In this document: positions 1 to 8,381 of the stretch, piece after piece
Position numbering within the stretch: the first letter of the stretch is position 1
Layout: each line of letters begins with the position of its first letter
Origin: Vitreoscilla massiliensis
GTDB lineage: Bacteria > Pseudomonadota > Gammaproteobacteria > Burkholderiales > Neisseriaceae
Assembly: GCF_001457815.1 (NCBI RefSeq)
Contig: NZ_LN898219.1
Span: forward strand, 561,166-625,165
DNA length: 64,000 nt
Direction: 5' to 3'
Notes under the pieces: generated by a model
Seen by the model: only the letters and a program-made list of their open reading frames with translations
Told to the model about the DNA's origin: nothing
Databases searched by the model: none
Made by a program: the position numbers and the translations under genes

Positions 1-2
1 GC

Positions 3-194
3 GCCATCAGTGAAGCGGTAGACATTCCTGTTATCGCGTCTGGCGGTGTGGGCAATGTGCAGCATTTGGTCGAAGGCGTGAAACAAGGCAAGGCCGATGC
101 GGTCTTGGCTGCGAGCATTTTTCACTTTGGCGAGGTGTCGATACGCGAAGCCAAATTGGCGATGCAACAAGCGGGCATCGAAGTGCGCTTGTAA
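3..194 (+). CDS. hisF: HisF C-terminal fragment (imidazole glycerol phosphate synthase cyclase subunit)
   Basis: The last 63 codons of a gene whose start lies outside the window. The translation contains the TIM-barrel phosphate-binding stretch IASGGVGN, then AAVLAASIFHFGE- and a C-terminal EVRL, as in HisF. HisF pairs with HisH and closes the imidazole ring of imidazole glycerol phosphate, also releasing AICAR. It is followed by hisI and hisE on the same strand, the usual late-histidine cluster order. The call rests on motif and context; the first base of the fragment is set by the window edge. Confidence 0.9.
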   Translation, partial: AISEAVDIPVIASGGVGNVQHLVEGVKQGKADAVLAASIFHFGEVSIREAKLAMQQAGIEVRL

Positions 195-242
195 TCGGCG
201 CTGACAAACACAAAATTCAATGAGGTTAAGGCCGCTTTAAAT

Positions 243-254
243 GCGGCCTGTAAA
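243..254 (+). repeat. DUS-like word GCGGCCTGTAAA
   Basis: Exact copy of the 12-base word that recurs across the window. A partial reverse copy (AGGCCGC, 230-236) just upstream makes a small imperfect hairpin. It lies between hisF and hisI and would be coding only if hisI began at the earlier ATG at 241. Confidence 0.85.
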
Positions 255-261
255 CGCAAAT

Positions 262-672
262 ATGGACACAACGCAAAAGAACGCTTTATTAAACGCAGTA
301 AAATGGGACGCGAATGGCTTGGTGTGTGCGATTGCACAAGACCATATTACCGAACGCGTGTTGATGGTGGCATGGATGAATGCCGAAGCCTTAGAACAAA
401 CCGTGAATACCGGTTTTGCCCATTACTACAGCCGTTCGCGCCAAAAACAGTGGATGAAGGGCGAAGAATCGGGCCATACCCAAGCGGTGCATGAATTGCG
501 TTTGGACTGTGATGGCGATGCCATCGTGATGCACATCGAGCAAAAAGGCGGCATTGCCTGTCATACCGGCCGGCAAAGCTGTTTTTACCAAGTGTGGCGC
601 GATGGTGCATGGCACACGGTAGACCCAGTGTTAAAGAATGAAGCCGACATTTATGGCGGCAACAAGGAATAA
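262..672 (+). CDS. hisI: Phosphoribosyl-AMP cyclohydrolase HisI
   Basis: 136 residues. Catalyses the third step of histidine biosynthesis, opening the purine ring of phosphoribosyl-AMP in the cytoplasm. Visible family motifs are GLVCAIAQD, MVAWMNAEAL, YYSRSRQKQWMKGEESGH and the metal-binding stretch LDCDGDA with GGIACHTGRQSCF. An ATG at 241 would add seven residues (MRPVNAN), but they would be encoded by the DUS-like repeat. Starting at 262 gives an N-terminus (MDTTQKN...) like that of the Neisseria proteins as I remember them. Neither start has a strong ribosome binding site. The hisE gene follows 5 bases later, so the two are almost certainly cotranscribed. Confidence 0.93.
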   Translation: MDTTQKNALLNAVKWDANGLVCAIAQDHITERVLMVAWMNAEALEQTVNTGFAHYYSRSRQKQWMKGEESGHTQAVHELRLDCDGDAIVMHIEQKGGIACHTGRQSCFYQVWRDGAWHTVDPVLKNEADIYGGNKE

Positions 673-677
673 GCGAT

Positions 678-1001
678 ATGCAAAACTATGAAGTATTGAA
701 AGAAATCTCTGATGTCATCGAAGTGCGCAAGCAAGCAGCGGCCGAAAGCTCGTATGTGTCGCAATTGATGCACAAAGGCGAAGACGCGATTTTGAAAAAA
801 GTCATCGAAGAAGCCGGCGAAGTGTTGATGGCGTCTAAAGATGGCGACAAATTGCACATCATCAAAGAAGTGGCCGATGTGTGGTTTCACTCTATGGTGT
901 TGTTGGGTTACCATGGCTTGCGCGCCGAAGATGTGTTGATGGAATTACAACGCCGTCAAAACATCTCGGGCATAGACGAAAAAGCGTCGCGCGCCAAATA
1001 A
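678..1001 (+). CDS. hisE: Phosphoribosyl-ATP pyrophosphatase HisE
   Basis: 107 residues, an all-alpha nucleotide pyrophosphohydrolase that converts phosphoribosyl-ATP to phosphoribosyl-AMP, the substrate of HisI. The MazG-like motif is visible as KKVIEEAGEVLMASKDGD followed by EVADVWFHSMVLL. AGGAAT upstream of the ATG serves as ribosome binding site and overlaps the end of hisI. Here hisI and hisE are separate genes rather than the fused HisIE of enterobacteria, as is usual in Neisseriaceae. Confidence 0.94.
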   Translation: MQNYEVLKEISDVIEVRKQAAAESSYVSQLMHKGEDAILKKVIEEAGEVLMASKDGDKLHIIKEVADVWFHSMVLLGYHGLRAEDVLMELQRRQNISGIDEKASRAK

Positions 1002-1066
1002 AAAACAAACTCATTGCGTGGATTACCCTCATAAACCAGTAAACCATCACTCTGAGGAAAACAACC

Positions 1067-2458
1067 ATGTCTGAAGTACGCACAGAAACCGACAGCTTTG
1101 GCGCCATAGCAGTGCCAGCGGACAAGTATTGGGGCGCGCAAACCGAGCGTTCGCGCCACAATTTTAAAATCGGCGGCGAAACCCAACCCTTGCCCTTGAT
1201 TCATGCCTTGGCGCTGGTCAAGCAAGCGGCTGCTGCGGTCAACCACCACGTGGGCAAGCTGGACGCGACCTTGGCTGAGGCCATTATCACTGCTGCGCAA
1301 GAAATCCAAGCCGGTAAGTGGGACGACCAATTTCCGTTGGTGGTGTGGCAAACCGGTTCGGGCACGCAAACCAATATGAACGTGAACGAGGTGATTTCCA
1401 ACCGCGCCATTGAATTGTTGGGCGGCGAAAAAGGCAGCAAAAAACCAGTACACCCGAACGACCACGTCAATATGGGCCAATCGTCTAACGATTCTTTCCC
1501 TACTGCCATGCACATCGCCACCGTCATCGAAACCGAACGCTTGCTTTTGCCTGCTTTGAATGTGTTACAGGCCGCATTGCAAGCGAAGGAAGACGAGTTT
1601 GCCCACATCATCAAAATTGGCCGTACCCATACCCAAGATGCGACGCCGATTACCTTGGGGCAAGAGTTTTCTGGTTACCGCGCGGCGCTGGAATATGGCA
1701 AAGCGCGCATACAGAAAAACTTGGTCGATGTGTGTTACTTGGCGCAAGGCGGCACCGCAGTGGGCACGGGCTTGAATTCCACCCCTGATTTTGCCGCTGA
1801 TTTTGCCGCCAAAGTGGCAGCATTGACCGCGTTGCCGTTTAAAACCGCGGCGAATAAATTTGAAGCCTTGGCCAGTCATGGTGCTTTAAACCAGTTTCAT
1901 GGCAGCTTGAATGCGTTGGCGGCAGACTTGCTCAAAATCGCCAACGACATTCGTTTCTTGGGTTCAGGCCCGCGTTCGGGTTTGGGCGAATTGAGTCTGC
2001 CTGAAAATGAACCCGGTTCATCCATCATGCCGGGCAAAGTCAACCCGACCCAATGCGAAGCCTTGACCATGGTGGCGACACAAGTGATGGGCAACCATGT
2101 CACGGTCAGCGTGGCGGCGAGCCAAGGCCATTTTGAATTGAACGTGTACAAGCCGGTGATTGCTTACAATGTGTTGCAATCCATTCGCTTGCTGGCCGAT
2201 GCGATGGTGTCGTTTGCCGAACATTGTGTGGTGGGCATACAGGCCAATGAGGCGCACATCCAGCAATTGATGGAAAATTCATTGATGTTGGTCACAGCAT
2301 TGGCACCGCACATTGGTTACGATGCGGCTGCAAAAATTGCCAAAACCGCCCACCATCATGGCACGACTTTGCGCGAAGAAGCCTTGGCCAGCGGTTTGGT
2401 CAGTGCTGAGCAATACGATGCGTGGGTGCGGCCTGAAGACATGATTTCGCCGCATTGA
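1067..2458 (+). CDS. fumC: Class II fumarate hydratase FumC
   Basis: 463 residues, the usual length. An iron-free homotetrameric fumarase of the aspartase/fumarase superfamily interconverting fumarate and malate in the TCA cycle. Clear motifs are TGSGTQTNMNVNEV, the active-site region HPNDHVNMGQSSNDSFPTA, GRTHTQDATP and the superfamily signature GSSIMPGKVNPTQ. TGAGGA lies 9 bases before the ATG. A second, unrelated class I fumarase is at 51987. The gene contains the related word GCGGCCTGAA at 2428-2437, encoding R-P-E. Confidence 0.97.
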   Translation: MSEVRTETDSFGAIAVPADKYWGAQTERSRHNFKIGGETQPLPLIHALALVKQAAAAVNHHVGKLDATLAEAIITAAQEIQAGKWDDQFPLVVWQTGSGTQTNMNVNEVISNRAIELLGGEKGSKKPVHPNDHVNMGQSSNDSFPTAMHIATVIETERLLLPALNVLQAALQAKEDEFAHIIKIGRTHTQDATPITLGQEFSGYRAALEYGKARIQKNLVDVCYLAQGGTAVGTGLNSTPDFAADFAAKVAALTALPFKTAANKFEALASHGALNQFHGSLNALAADLLKIANDIRFLGSGPRSGLGELSLPENEPGSSIMPGKVNPTQCEALTMVATQVMGNHVTVSVAASQGHFELNVYKPVIAYNVLQSIRLLADAMVSFAEHCVVGIQANEAHIQQLMENSLMLVTALAPHIGYDAAAKIAKTAHHHGTTLREEALASGLVSAEQYDAWVRPEDMISPH

Positions 2459-2462
2459 TAAG

Positions 2463-2499
2463 CAAACCACTTGGTAGCTTTGTTAAAACAGGTGGTTTG
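2463..2499 (+). terminator. Possible fumC terminator (inverted repeat)
   Basis: CAAACCAC at 2463-2470 pairs with GTGGTTTG at 2492-2499 just after the fumC stop, with a 21-base loop. There is no strong T-run, so termination is only plausible. Confidence 0.35.
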
Positions 2500-2525
2500 T
2501 TGGCGAATTGAGGGCAAAATGCGCT

Positions 2526-2531
2526 TATAAT
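2526..2531 (+). promoter_or_regulatory. -10 box upstream of the HIT-tat operon
   Basis: A perfect TATAAT lies 22 bases before the ATG at 2554. No good -35 sits at 17 bases; TTGGCG at 2500-2505 is 20 bases away. The short leader and the position after the fumC inverted repeat suggest that a new transcription unit starts here. Confidence 0.45.
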
Positions 2532-2553
2532 ACGGCGCACATTGGGAGTGGCT

Positions 2554-2883
2554 ATGGATAACTGTGTGTTTTGTCGCATCGTGGCAGGCGAGCTGCCTGC
2601 AAAAGTGGTGTATGAAGACGATGCCATCATGGCGTTTGAAGACTTGCATCCTGAAGCACCGGTGCATCTGTTGCTCATTCCTAAGAAACACATTGCCTCT
2701 TTGGCACATTTACAGGCCGATGATGCGGCCGTAATGGCGCAATTGATGTTGAAAATCCCTGAGCTGGCCTTGCAAAAAGGCATGGCACAAGGCTTTAAAA
2801 CCCGCATTAATACGGGTCGGGCTGGAGGACAAGAAGTGCCGCATTTGCACATCCACCTTACAGGCCGACCCAGTTTGAAATAA
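2554..2883 (+). CDS. HIT-family nucleotide-binding protein (HinT-like)
   Basis: 109 residues. Histidine-triad purine nucleoside phosphoramidase-like protein. The N-terminal CVFCRIVAGELPAKVVYED is typical of the HinT branch, and the C-terminal triad reads HLHIHLTG. The ATG at 2554 has GGGAG five bases upstream; a TTG 12 bases earlier in the same frame is less likely. The C-terminus carries a degenerate DUS-like stretch (TTACAGGCCG, about 2860). It is 55 bases upstream of tatA, and a HIT gene immediately before tatABC is the arrangement I recall for Neisseria. Confidence 0.93.
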   Translation: MDNCVFCRIVAGELPAKVVYEDDAIMAFEDLHPEAPVHLLLIPKKHIASLAHLQADDAAVMAQLMLKIPELALQKGMAQGFKTRINTGRAGGQEVPHLHIHLTGRPSLK

Positions 2884-2938
2884 TCGCTGCAAACAAGCTT
2901 TGCAGCCACAGTAAGCACACATCAGTAAAGGAAGCATC

Positions 2939-3145
2939 ATGGGTGGTTTGTCTATTTGGCATTGGATCATCGTTTTGGTTGTGGTGGTATTGATATTTGG
3001 CACCAAAAAATTGCGCAATGCCGGTCGTGACATCGGCGGCGCCGTACATGACTTTAAAAAAGGCATGAACGAAGGCAATGCCGAAATTGAGGCCGCCAAA
3101 AAAGCCAAAGACGATGTGATAGAACACGAGAAAAAAGACGTGTAA
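2939..3145 (+). CDS. tatA: Twin-arginine translocase subunit TatA
   Basis: 68 residues. One N-terminal membrane helix (IWHWIIVLVVVVLIFGTKKL, residues about 5-24), then the Phe-Gly-Thr-Lys-Lys-Leu hinge and an amphipathic helix ending in a Lys-rich tail. TatA oligomers form the conduit for folded proteins at the cytoplasmic membrane. AAGGAAG precedes the ATG. First gene of tatABC. Confidence 0.95.
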   Translation: MGGLSIWHWIIVLVVVVLIFGTKKLRNAGRDIGGAVHDFKKGMNEGNAEIEAAKKAKDDVIEHEKKDV

Positions 3146-3148
3146 TTC

Positions 3149-3682
3149 ATGTTTGAATTGAGTTTTGGTGAAATACTGCTGTTCACCATCGTGGCATTAA
3201 TCGTGTTAGGGCCGGAGCGTTTGCCGGCCTTAGCGCGTTTTTTGGGGCGTTGGATGGCCAAGATACAAAACTTGGTGCACAACGTCAAAGCCGAAATCAG
3301 CGCCGAAATTGCGGTCGACGATTTGAAGCAAATGCGCGATGAGTTTCAGGCGTCGGCACAGACCATACGCGAGGATATACGCGCGCAAGCGGCGCAATTG
3401 CAGCAAGTCAAACAAGAGGTGGATGACATCCCATATTGGGACAAATTGCCACCACAAAGGCGGCCTGAAGACTTTGGTTTGAGCAGCGACGATGACGATA
3501 TGGCCGCAGAGCGGGCATGGACAGCGGCCGCGCAAGAGGCGGCATATCACAGTGGCCAACATGTCGCTTTAGCGCAGCAAAGCCGTCGCCGCCGCAAAGA
3601 CGTGCGTCCTTACCAACACATCAATCGGCAGGCGCAGCGCATCGGTGCGCGCCGGCAACTGAAGCAGAGCCGTCATGGATGA
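3149..3682 (+). CDS. tatB: Twin-arginine translocase subunit TatB
   Basis: 177 residues. N-terminal MFELSFGEILLFTIVALIVL with the conserved Glu in the membrane helix, then LGPERLPALAR and a long charged amphipathic and coiled region; the C-terminal third is basic and variable. TatB and TatC together recognise twin-arginine signals. It begins 3 bases after tatA and overlaps tatC by 8 bases, so the three are translationally linked. Contains AGGCGGCCTGAA at 3458-3469, a 12-base form close to canonical Neisseria DUS. Confidence 0.95.
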   Translation: MFELSFGEILLFTIVALIVLGPERLPALARFLGRWMAKIQNLVHNVKAEISAEIAVDDLKQMRDEFQASAQTIREDIRAQAAQLQQVKQEVDDIPYWDKLPPQRRPEDFGLSSDDDDMAAERAWTAAAQEAAYHSGQHVALAQQSRRRRKDVRPYQHINRQAQRIGARRQLKQSRHG

Positions 3683-4421
3683 TACCCAACCCTTAATCGA
3701 ACATTTAATCGAACTCAGAAGCCGCTTAATCCGCACTTTGGTCGGCTTGCTACTGTGTTTCGTGGCCTTGGTGCCGTTTTCAGAACAGCTGTATACCTTT
3801 GTCGCACAGCCTTTAATGAGCAGCTTGCCAACCGGCAATCAAATGATCGCCACCGATGTGATTGCGCCGTTTTTTGTGCCGATGAAAGTGACGTTGATGC
3901 TGGCTTTCTTGGCCAGTTTGCCCAATACCTTGTGGCAGGTGTGGGCATTTGTCGCGCCGGCTTTGTACCAAAATGAAAAAAAACTGGTGTTGCCCTTGGT
4001 GATTTCAACGGTATTGCTGTTTTTTGCTGGCATGGCCTTCGCGTATTACTTGGTGTTTCCGACCATGTTCAAATTCTTGGCACATGTGACGCCGGAAGGC
4101 GTGAGCATGGCCACCGATATCGATAAGTATTTGTCGTTTATCTTGGGCATGTTTGTCGCTTTTGGCATCACGTTTGAAACGCCGGTAATCGTGGTATTGC
4201 TGTGTCGCATGGGTGTGGTCAGTTTGGCGCAATTAAAAGCCGCTCGTGCTTACGTGATTGTCGGCGCGTTTGTGGTGGCGGCCATTGTGACGCCACCGGA
4301 TGTGATTTCACAAATCATGTTGGCAGTACCGATTGTGATTTTGTATGAAGCCGGTTTGCAGGTGTGCCGGTTTGTGCGGCCTAAATCAACAGCGTTGGCA
4401 GAGGTAATGGATGAGTATTGA
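3675..4421 (+). CDS. tatC: Twin-arginine translocase subunit TatC
   Basis: 248 residues with six predicted membrane helices. The N-terminal PLIEHLIELRSRLIR is the TatC signature, and the FVAPALYQNEKK and YYLVFPTMFKFL stretches match the family. TatC is the multi-spanning receptor for twin-arginine signal peptides. A likely client in this window is the S66 lipoprotein at 6656 (Ser-Arg-Arg-Gln-Leu-Met signal). Confidence 0.97.
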   Translation: MDDTQPLIEHLIELRSRLIRTLVGLLLCFVALVPFSEQLYTFVAQPLMSSLPTGNQMIATDVIAPFFVPMKVTLMLAFLASLPNTLWQVWAFVAPALYQNEKKLVLPLVISTVLLFFAGMAFAYYLVFPTMFKFLAHVTPEGVSMATDIDKYLSFILGMFVAFGITFETPVIVVLLCRMGVVSLAQLKAARAYVIVGAFVVAAIVTPPDVISQIMLAVPIVILYEAGLQVCRFVRPKSTALAEVMDEY

Positions 4422-4785
4422 CATGGTATTGGCAACCAATCCCCACATACAAAGAGCGCGTTTGCTGTGCATCGCCAGTTTGGTATTGTTGTTGGCGGTG
4501 TGTGTGGCGTGGGAATGGTTTTTGGCACCGCTGCGCAGCGGTGGTTCATGGATGGTGCTCAAGGCCTTGCCTTTGCTGGCCATCTTGCCCAGCATCGTCA
4601 AAGGCCGCCGCTATACCTACCAATACAGCAGCATGTTAATCTTGTTTTACTTCGCCGAAGGCGTGATGCGCCTGTTTGATGCCGATCCTTTAAGCCGCGT
4701 GTGTGCGGCCCTGGAAGTGGTGTTCAGTCTTGTTTTCTTTATCGCGTGCTTAATCTTTTGCCGCAACTCCCGTGTGTCCCAATGA
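4411..4785 (+). CDS. DUF2069 family inner-membrane protein
   Basis: 124 residues, four predicted membrane helices. The stretches LPLLAILPSIVKGRRYTYQY and LFYFAEGVMRLF are typical of DUF2069 proteins, whose function is not known to me. It overlaps the tatC end by 11 bases, and its stop overlaps the next start as ATGA at 4782-4785. It therefore sits in one operon with tatABC and the oligosaccharyltransferase-like gene. Confidence 0.8.
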   Translation: MSIDMVLATNPHIQRARLLCIASLVLLLAVCVAWEWFLAPLRSGGSWMVLKALPLLAILPSIVKGRRYTYQYSSMLILFYFAEGVMRLFDADPLSRVCAALEVVFSLVFFIACLIFCRNSRVSQ

Positions 4786-6590
4786 ATAATGTGTTTGCTT
4801 TTTACCGAAAATCCCTAGGTCAAGCCTTGGCTGTGGCTGCTTTGATGTGTTTGATGAGCGTGCCTTTTTTAATGAATGTGCGCGTGGGGCCGCAAGGTGG
4901 TTTTATCATTGAATCAACCTCGACCATTTTGGCCTTGTGCATGGTTTTGGGTGTGACCTTAATGGGCAAATTCACCCACAAACCTCCTGTTATCAGCGTG
5001 ATGTTTGCGGTGTTTGCTGCCTTAATTGCGCTACAGGCGAGGCTGATGGACATCAGTTGGGTCTCACAAGTGGATTTGACTGCAGTGGTATTGCTGGTGG
5101 TGGCGCTCAGTACTTGGGCTTTGGCCAGTTGGCAGCAAGAGAGTGAAACACCATTATTGCGTTGGATTGCTTTAGGTCTATTAATGGGTGTATTGCTACA
5201 AACGCTGGTAATGTGGATGCAATACTTGGGCTTGACCAAACAGTTCCATGGCCTGGTTTCTTATTCAGCAACTGAAAACATCATGGGGCAATTAGGACAG
5301 CGTAACCATTTGGGTCATTATTTGATGTGGGGTATGGTCAGTATTCTTTATCTGAGTCATACAAAAGTGTTACCTAGAGTGTTGCCATTTCTTTTGGTGG
5401 TGTGGTTGGGTATATGTATGGGCCTAATCAGCTCACGTACTTTAATCGTCTATTTAATTGCCATTAGTTTATTGGCAATTGTGTGGCGAATGTGGGCAGG
5501 TCGTGAATATCAATCATTGTTGTTAAAGATATTGGGTACTTTGTTTTGGGTTTTTACAGCTCAATATGGTTTGAAGAAAGCATTGAGTGTATTTTTGCAT
5601 TCTGAGACCAATACAGGTTTGGATCGTTTGGTTAATTCTGTCCATGTGGTTGATACAGCTCGCAGTGTCGAATGGCACAAAGCCTGGCTGTCGTTTTTAA
5701 ACAGTCCGTGGACAGGGCATGGTTGGGGCAGTTCATCCTCGCAAAGTGTGTTGCTGCATGGCGCCTTGCCCGATTTGTCTGGCTTGCGCACCGTGGGGGT
5801 ATTGTTTACCCATTGCCACAATTCGCTGTTGCAATTGCTGTCTGAGGTGGGTTTACTGGGCACTTTGTGGTTGGCCGGTGGCTTTTTGGTACTGGTGTGG
5901 GCGTGTTTTAAATACGCCAAGCGGCCTGAAAGCTTTTTCATCTTGGCTTTGGCCACGATAACCGTGTGTCACAGCTTGCTGGAATACCCATTGTGGTATG
6001 TGTATTTCTTATTGCCGTTTGCCTTGTTTTGGGCCTTGGTGCCACGCACAGCCGTGCATACGCTGCGAGAACACAGTGGCTGCCCACGTTTGAATCTCGC
6101 TGCAAGTGTGTTGACGGTGGTGGCTTTGGCCATGGTTATCCGTTTGTTGTTTGCCTATAACGCCATCATGGCGGTATACGGTGTGGCCAAGAATGAAACC
6201 CCTGCCATCGCCGCCGAGAAAAAAGCCAAAATACATGCCTTAATCGAGCATGAATACTTGCTGAATTATTATGCGCGCATGGCCTTAATCGAGCGCAGTT
6301 TCGATGCTTACCAAGGCACAGAAGTGGCAGATGAGGTGGAAAACGCACGTTTGGTGGCCGAATACCGACCTTATAATTCCTATGCCATACGCTGGGGCAT
6401 GTACCAATACCGCAGTGGCCAAGAGGCAGCGGCGAAAAAATGGTTGGAGGAAATTTGGTTGTATTACCCAGCTTCGATTGCGGGCAATGTCAATGCAATG
6501 CAAAAATCGCTGTGGTACACCGATTTGGTGCCGGTAGCCAAGCAGCGTTGTTTGCAATACCAGCAAAAAGTCAAAATCACCTGTCCTTAA
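4782..6590 (+). CDS. pglL: PglL/WaaL-type O-oligosaccharyltransferase (O-antigen ligase family)
   Basis: 602 residues from the ATG that overlaps the previous stop; an earlier in-frame ATG at 4701 would lie inside DUF2069 and is rejected. About 11-12 membrane helices. The long periplasmic loop carries WTGHGWGSSSSQS and then FTHCHNSLLQLLSEVGLLG, which matches the Wzy_C/PglL active region with its essential His. Such enzymes move lipid-linked glycans onto pilin and other periplasmic proteins (PglL) or onto lipid A core (WaaL). The soluble C-terminus, with EYRPYNSYAIRWGMYQYRSG, looks TPR-like as in PglL. PglL is favoured over WaaL from length and family context. Contains GCGGCCTGAA at 5921-5930. 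Confidence 0.8.
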   Translation: MNNVFAFYRKSLGQALAVAALMCLMSVPFLMNVRVGPQGGFIIESTSTILALCMVLGVTLMGKFTHKPPVISVMFAVFAALIALQARLMDISWVSQVDLTAVVLLVVALSTWALASWQQESETPLLRWIALGLLMGVLLQTLVMWMQYLGLTKQFHGLVSYSATENIMGQLGQRNHLGHYLMWGMVSILYLSHTKVLPRVLPFLLVVWLGICMGLISSRTLIVYLIAISLLAIVWRMWAGREYQSLLLKILGTLFWVFTAQYGLKKALSVFLHSETNTGLDRLVNSVHVVDTARSVEWHKAWLSFLNSPWTGHGWGSSSSQSVLLHGALPDLSGLRTVGVLFTHCHNSLLQLLSEVGLLGTLWLAGGFLVLVWACFKYAKRPESFFILALATITVCHSLLEYPLWYVYFLLPFALFWALVPRTAVHTLREHSGCPRLNLAASVLTVVALAMVIRLLFAYNAIMAVYGVAKNETPAIAAEKKAKIHALIEHEYLLNYYARMALIERSFDAYQGTEVADEVENARLVAEYRPYNSYAIRWGMYQYRSGQEAAAKKWLEEIWLYYPASIAGNVNAMQKSLWYTDLVPVAKQRCLQYQQKVKITCP

Positions 6591-6605
6591 GCTGTTACCC
6601 ATCAA

Positions 6606-6637
6606 AAAGCGGCCTGTAAATGTTTACAGGCCGCTTT
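6606..6637. terminator. Bidirectional terminator made of two inverted DUS-like words
   Basis: GCGGCCTGTAAA (6609-6620) faces its reverse complement (6623-6634) across 2 bases, with flanking A and T runs. It lies between convergent genes (pglL and the S66 gene), so it can terminate both. Confidence 0.85.
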
Positions 6638-6655
6638 CATTGTCTGCTCAGGTGC

Positions 6656-7849
6656 TTATTCGGCTTCGATGATTTGCGAGTCTTGCGCTGCACCGGCAGC
6701 ATGGCCACCGATGAAGTCCAAGCCGTCAAACGACGGTTGTGGCAGCAATTGTGCCAAGTTCAAGCCTTGGGCATTCAAGACCGGATAATCGCTGAAACGC
6801 ACTTGGTAACCGCCATTGGGGGTAGAGCGGATTTGCGCTTGCGCACCCAAAGGCATGGTGACTTTATTGCTGATGTGACCAAATGGGAAGCCGGTTAAAA
6901 CCGGTACTTTGGTGGCGCTTTGCACGGTTTGCATCACGCTGGACAAGGTGTAGCTGGAGTCGTAAGCATCGCGGATATTGCCCATGCGGAAGTCACCAAA
7001 CACGATGGCTTGTTGCTTTTTCAAAATCCCGGCCAAATGCAAGGTTTGCAAGGCGCGCTCGATGCGATAAGGCTGCTCGTTCACATCTTCAATGAACAAA
7101 ATGCCGCCGTTGATGTTGGGCATATATGGTGTGCCGGCCAAAGATTGCAACACGCTCAAATTGCCGCCCCAAAATTGGCCGCTGATGTTGACATCGCGGG
7201 CTTGGATTTGGCCCACGCTGACAGTGTGCTCGGCTTGGGTGGTGCCGTCGATGAAGTTTTGCATGGTAAACGTGCTGGGATTGGGGCTGCCAAACTCGCT
7301 GTAGAGCATGGGGCCGGCAAAGCTCGGTACGCCTGTTTGTGCCAACAAGGCCAATTGGATGGCGCAGACGTCGCTATAGCCCATTAACAGTGTGCCTTGT
7401 TCGCGCATGCGCCCGCCCAAGCCATCCCAATTGATTTGTGGCAATAAGCGTATCGCACCATAGCCTCCGCGCGCGCCCAGCAACACTTTTGGTGTGGCCA
7501 CGCGGCCTGTGGCCACATCCTGCAAGTCTTGCACCCGTTGGTAATCGGCGCCGGCAAAGCGTTGGTAGCGACGGTAAGCGGCTTCGGCATTGTTCACTTG
7601 AAAGCCGCAAGCATTTAAGCGGTTAACGCCAGTATTGACGCGTTCGGTTTTGTCCAAGAAGCCTGAGCAGGCGAAAATGCGTAACAAGGTATTGCCTCCA
7701 CGGCCAGGTTGGGGTTTGGTGGGTCGGGTTTTCACAGGATCGACCACGACAGGGGTTTGGGTAGAGCCACACGCAGTCAAGACCGCAGCGCCAAGTCCAG
7801 CGCCGCCGATGCGCATCAATTGGCGGCGGCTTAAGGTGTTATCCAACAT
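6656..7849 (-). CDS. S66-family LD-carboxypeptidase-like lipoprotein with Tat-type signal
   Basis: 397 residues from the ATG preceded by GGAG. The N-terminus combines a twin-arginine motif (SRRQLM, residues 7-12), a hydrophobic stretch and the lipobox LTAC (Cys27), so it is probably a Tat-exported lipoprotein. The S66 fold is shown by GARGGYGAIRLLPQI and the nucleophile motif LLMGYSD (Ser159), with FGHISNK supplying the likely catalytic His near the C-terminus. Cytoplasmic LdcA trims murein tetrapeptides; an exported version would act on periplasmic murein or other peptides. The HIT gene upstream ends 12 bases before it, so the two form an operon. Confidence 0.85.
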   Translation of the reverse strand: MLDNTLSRRQLMRIGGAGLGAAVLTACGSTQTPVVVDPVKTRPTKPQPGRGGNTLLRIFACSGFLDKTERVNTGVNRLNACGFQVNNAEAAYRRYQRFAGADYQRVQDLQDVATGRVATPKVLLGARGGYGAIRLLPQINWDGLGGRMREQGTLLMGYSDVCAIQLALLAQTGVPSFAGPMLYSEFGSPNPSTFTMQNFIDGTTQAEHTVSVGQIQARDVNISGQFWGGNLSVLQSLAGTPYMPNINGGILFIEDVNEQPYRIERALQTLHLAGILKKQQAIVFGDFRMGNIRDAYDSSYTLSSVMQTVQSATKVPVLTGFPFGHISNKVTMPLGAQAQIRSTPNGGYQVRFSDYPVLNAQGLNLAQLLPQPSFDGLDFIGGHAAGAAQDSQIIEAE

Positions 7850-7860
7850 ACAACTGCTCC

Positions 7861-8268
7861 TTAATGTGTTTGCAACGCTGTTTGCAAGCGCTGTACCCAA
7901 TCATCGGGCAAAGTCGAGGTGTGGTGGTGGTGTGCGTTCGACCAAATCGAATCAGGATAATAAGCATCATCCTCAAAACGTGCAATCACATGCCAATGTT
8001 GATGGGGCACCATGGTACCAAAACTGGCCAAATTGATTTTTTTAGGCTGTAATATCTCGCGCATGTGATGCTCTACCAAATACACCATGTCCATCAATTG
8101 TTGGCGCTCTGCCTCCGATAAATCGGTCATTTCGGCCACATGTTGTTGCCAAATCACGCGGCAATATGCTGGTGCCAATACTTGGTCTGTGACCAAAATC
8201 ACCCGCAGTTGTTCATTTTGATACAACACGGTTTCAGTTTGTGGCTCACACAACGGACAATTCAACAT
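7861..8268 (-). CDS. HIT-family protein (second copy, distinct subfamily)
   Basis: 135 residues. Begins MLNCPLCEPQTETVLYQN, as in bacterial HIT-domain hydrolases with an N-terminal CxxC. The triad region is FGTMVPHQHWHVIARF, where Gln replaces one position of the triad spacing, as is common in this subgroup. The C-terminus carries a run of four His (SNAHHHHTS). It differs clearly from the HinT-like gene at 2554. Its role is unknown; nucleotide or dinucleotide hydrolysis is the family expectation. It lies directly upstream of the S66 lipoprotein gene. Confidence 0.85.
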   Translation of the reverse strand: MLNCPLCEPQTETVLYQNEQLRVILVTDQVLAPAYCRVIWQQHVAEMTDLSEAERQQLMDMVYLVEHHMREILQPKKINLASFGTMVPHQHWHVIARFEDDAYYPDSIWSNAHHHHTSTLPDDWVQRLQTALQTH

Positions 8269-8334
8269 GGCATGCTCTGTAGATAAAAGAGTCTTATTAT
8301 AACAATGGCACTCATGCTGTTGGGTTAAGCAATG

Positions 8335-8360
8335 AAAAAAGCCGCTCTTAAAAGAGCGGC
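8335..8360 (-). terminator. maeB: Terminator of the malic enzyme gene
   Basis: On the minus strand GCCGCTCTT pairs with AAGAGCGGC across a 2-base loop, followed by six T. It is 22 bases after the maeB stop. Its right arm merges into the DUS-like word at 8356-8367. Confidence 0.85.
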
Positions 8361-8367
8361 CTGTAAA
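8356..8367 (+). repeat. DUS-like word GCGGCCTGTAAA
   Basis: Exact 12-base copy overlapping the maeB terminator stem. Only the GCGGC part is mirrored, so the hairpin is built from half a repeat. Confidence 0.85.
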
Positions 8368-8381
8368 CCCGTTATAAGCGT

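Noticed and set aside
4701..4781. Upstream in-frame start for the PglL-like gene
   Set aside because: Lies inside the DUF2069 gene; the ATG at 4782 overlaps its stop and gives a typical membrane N-terminus.
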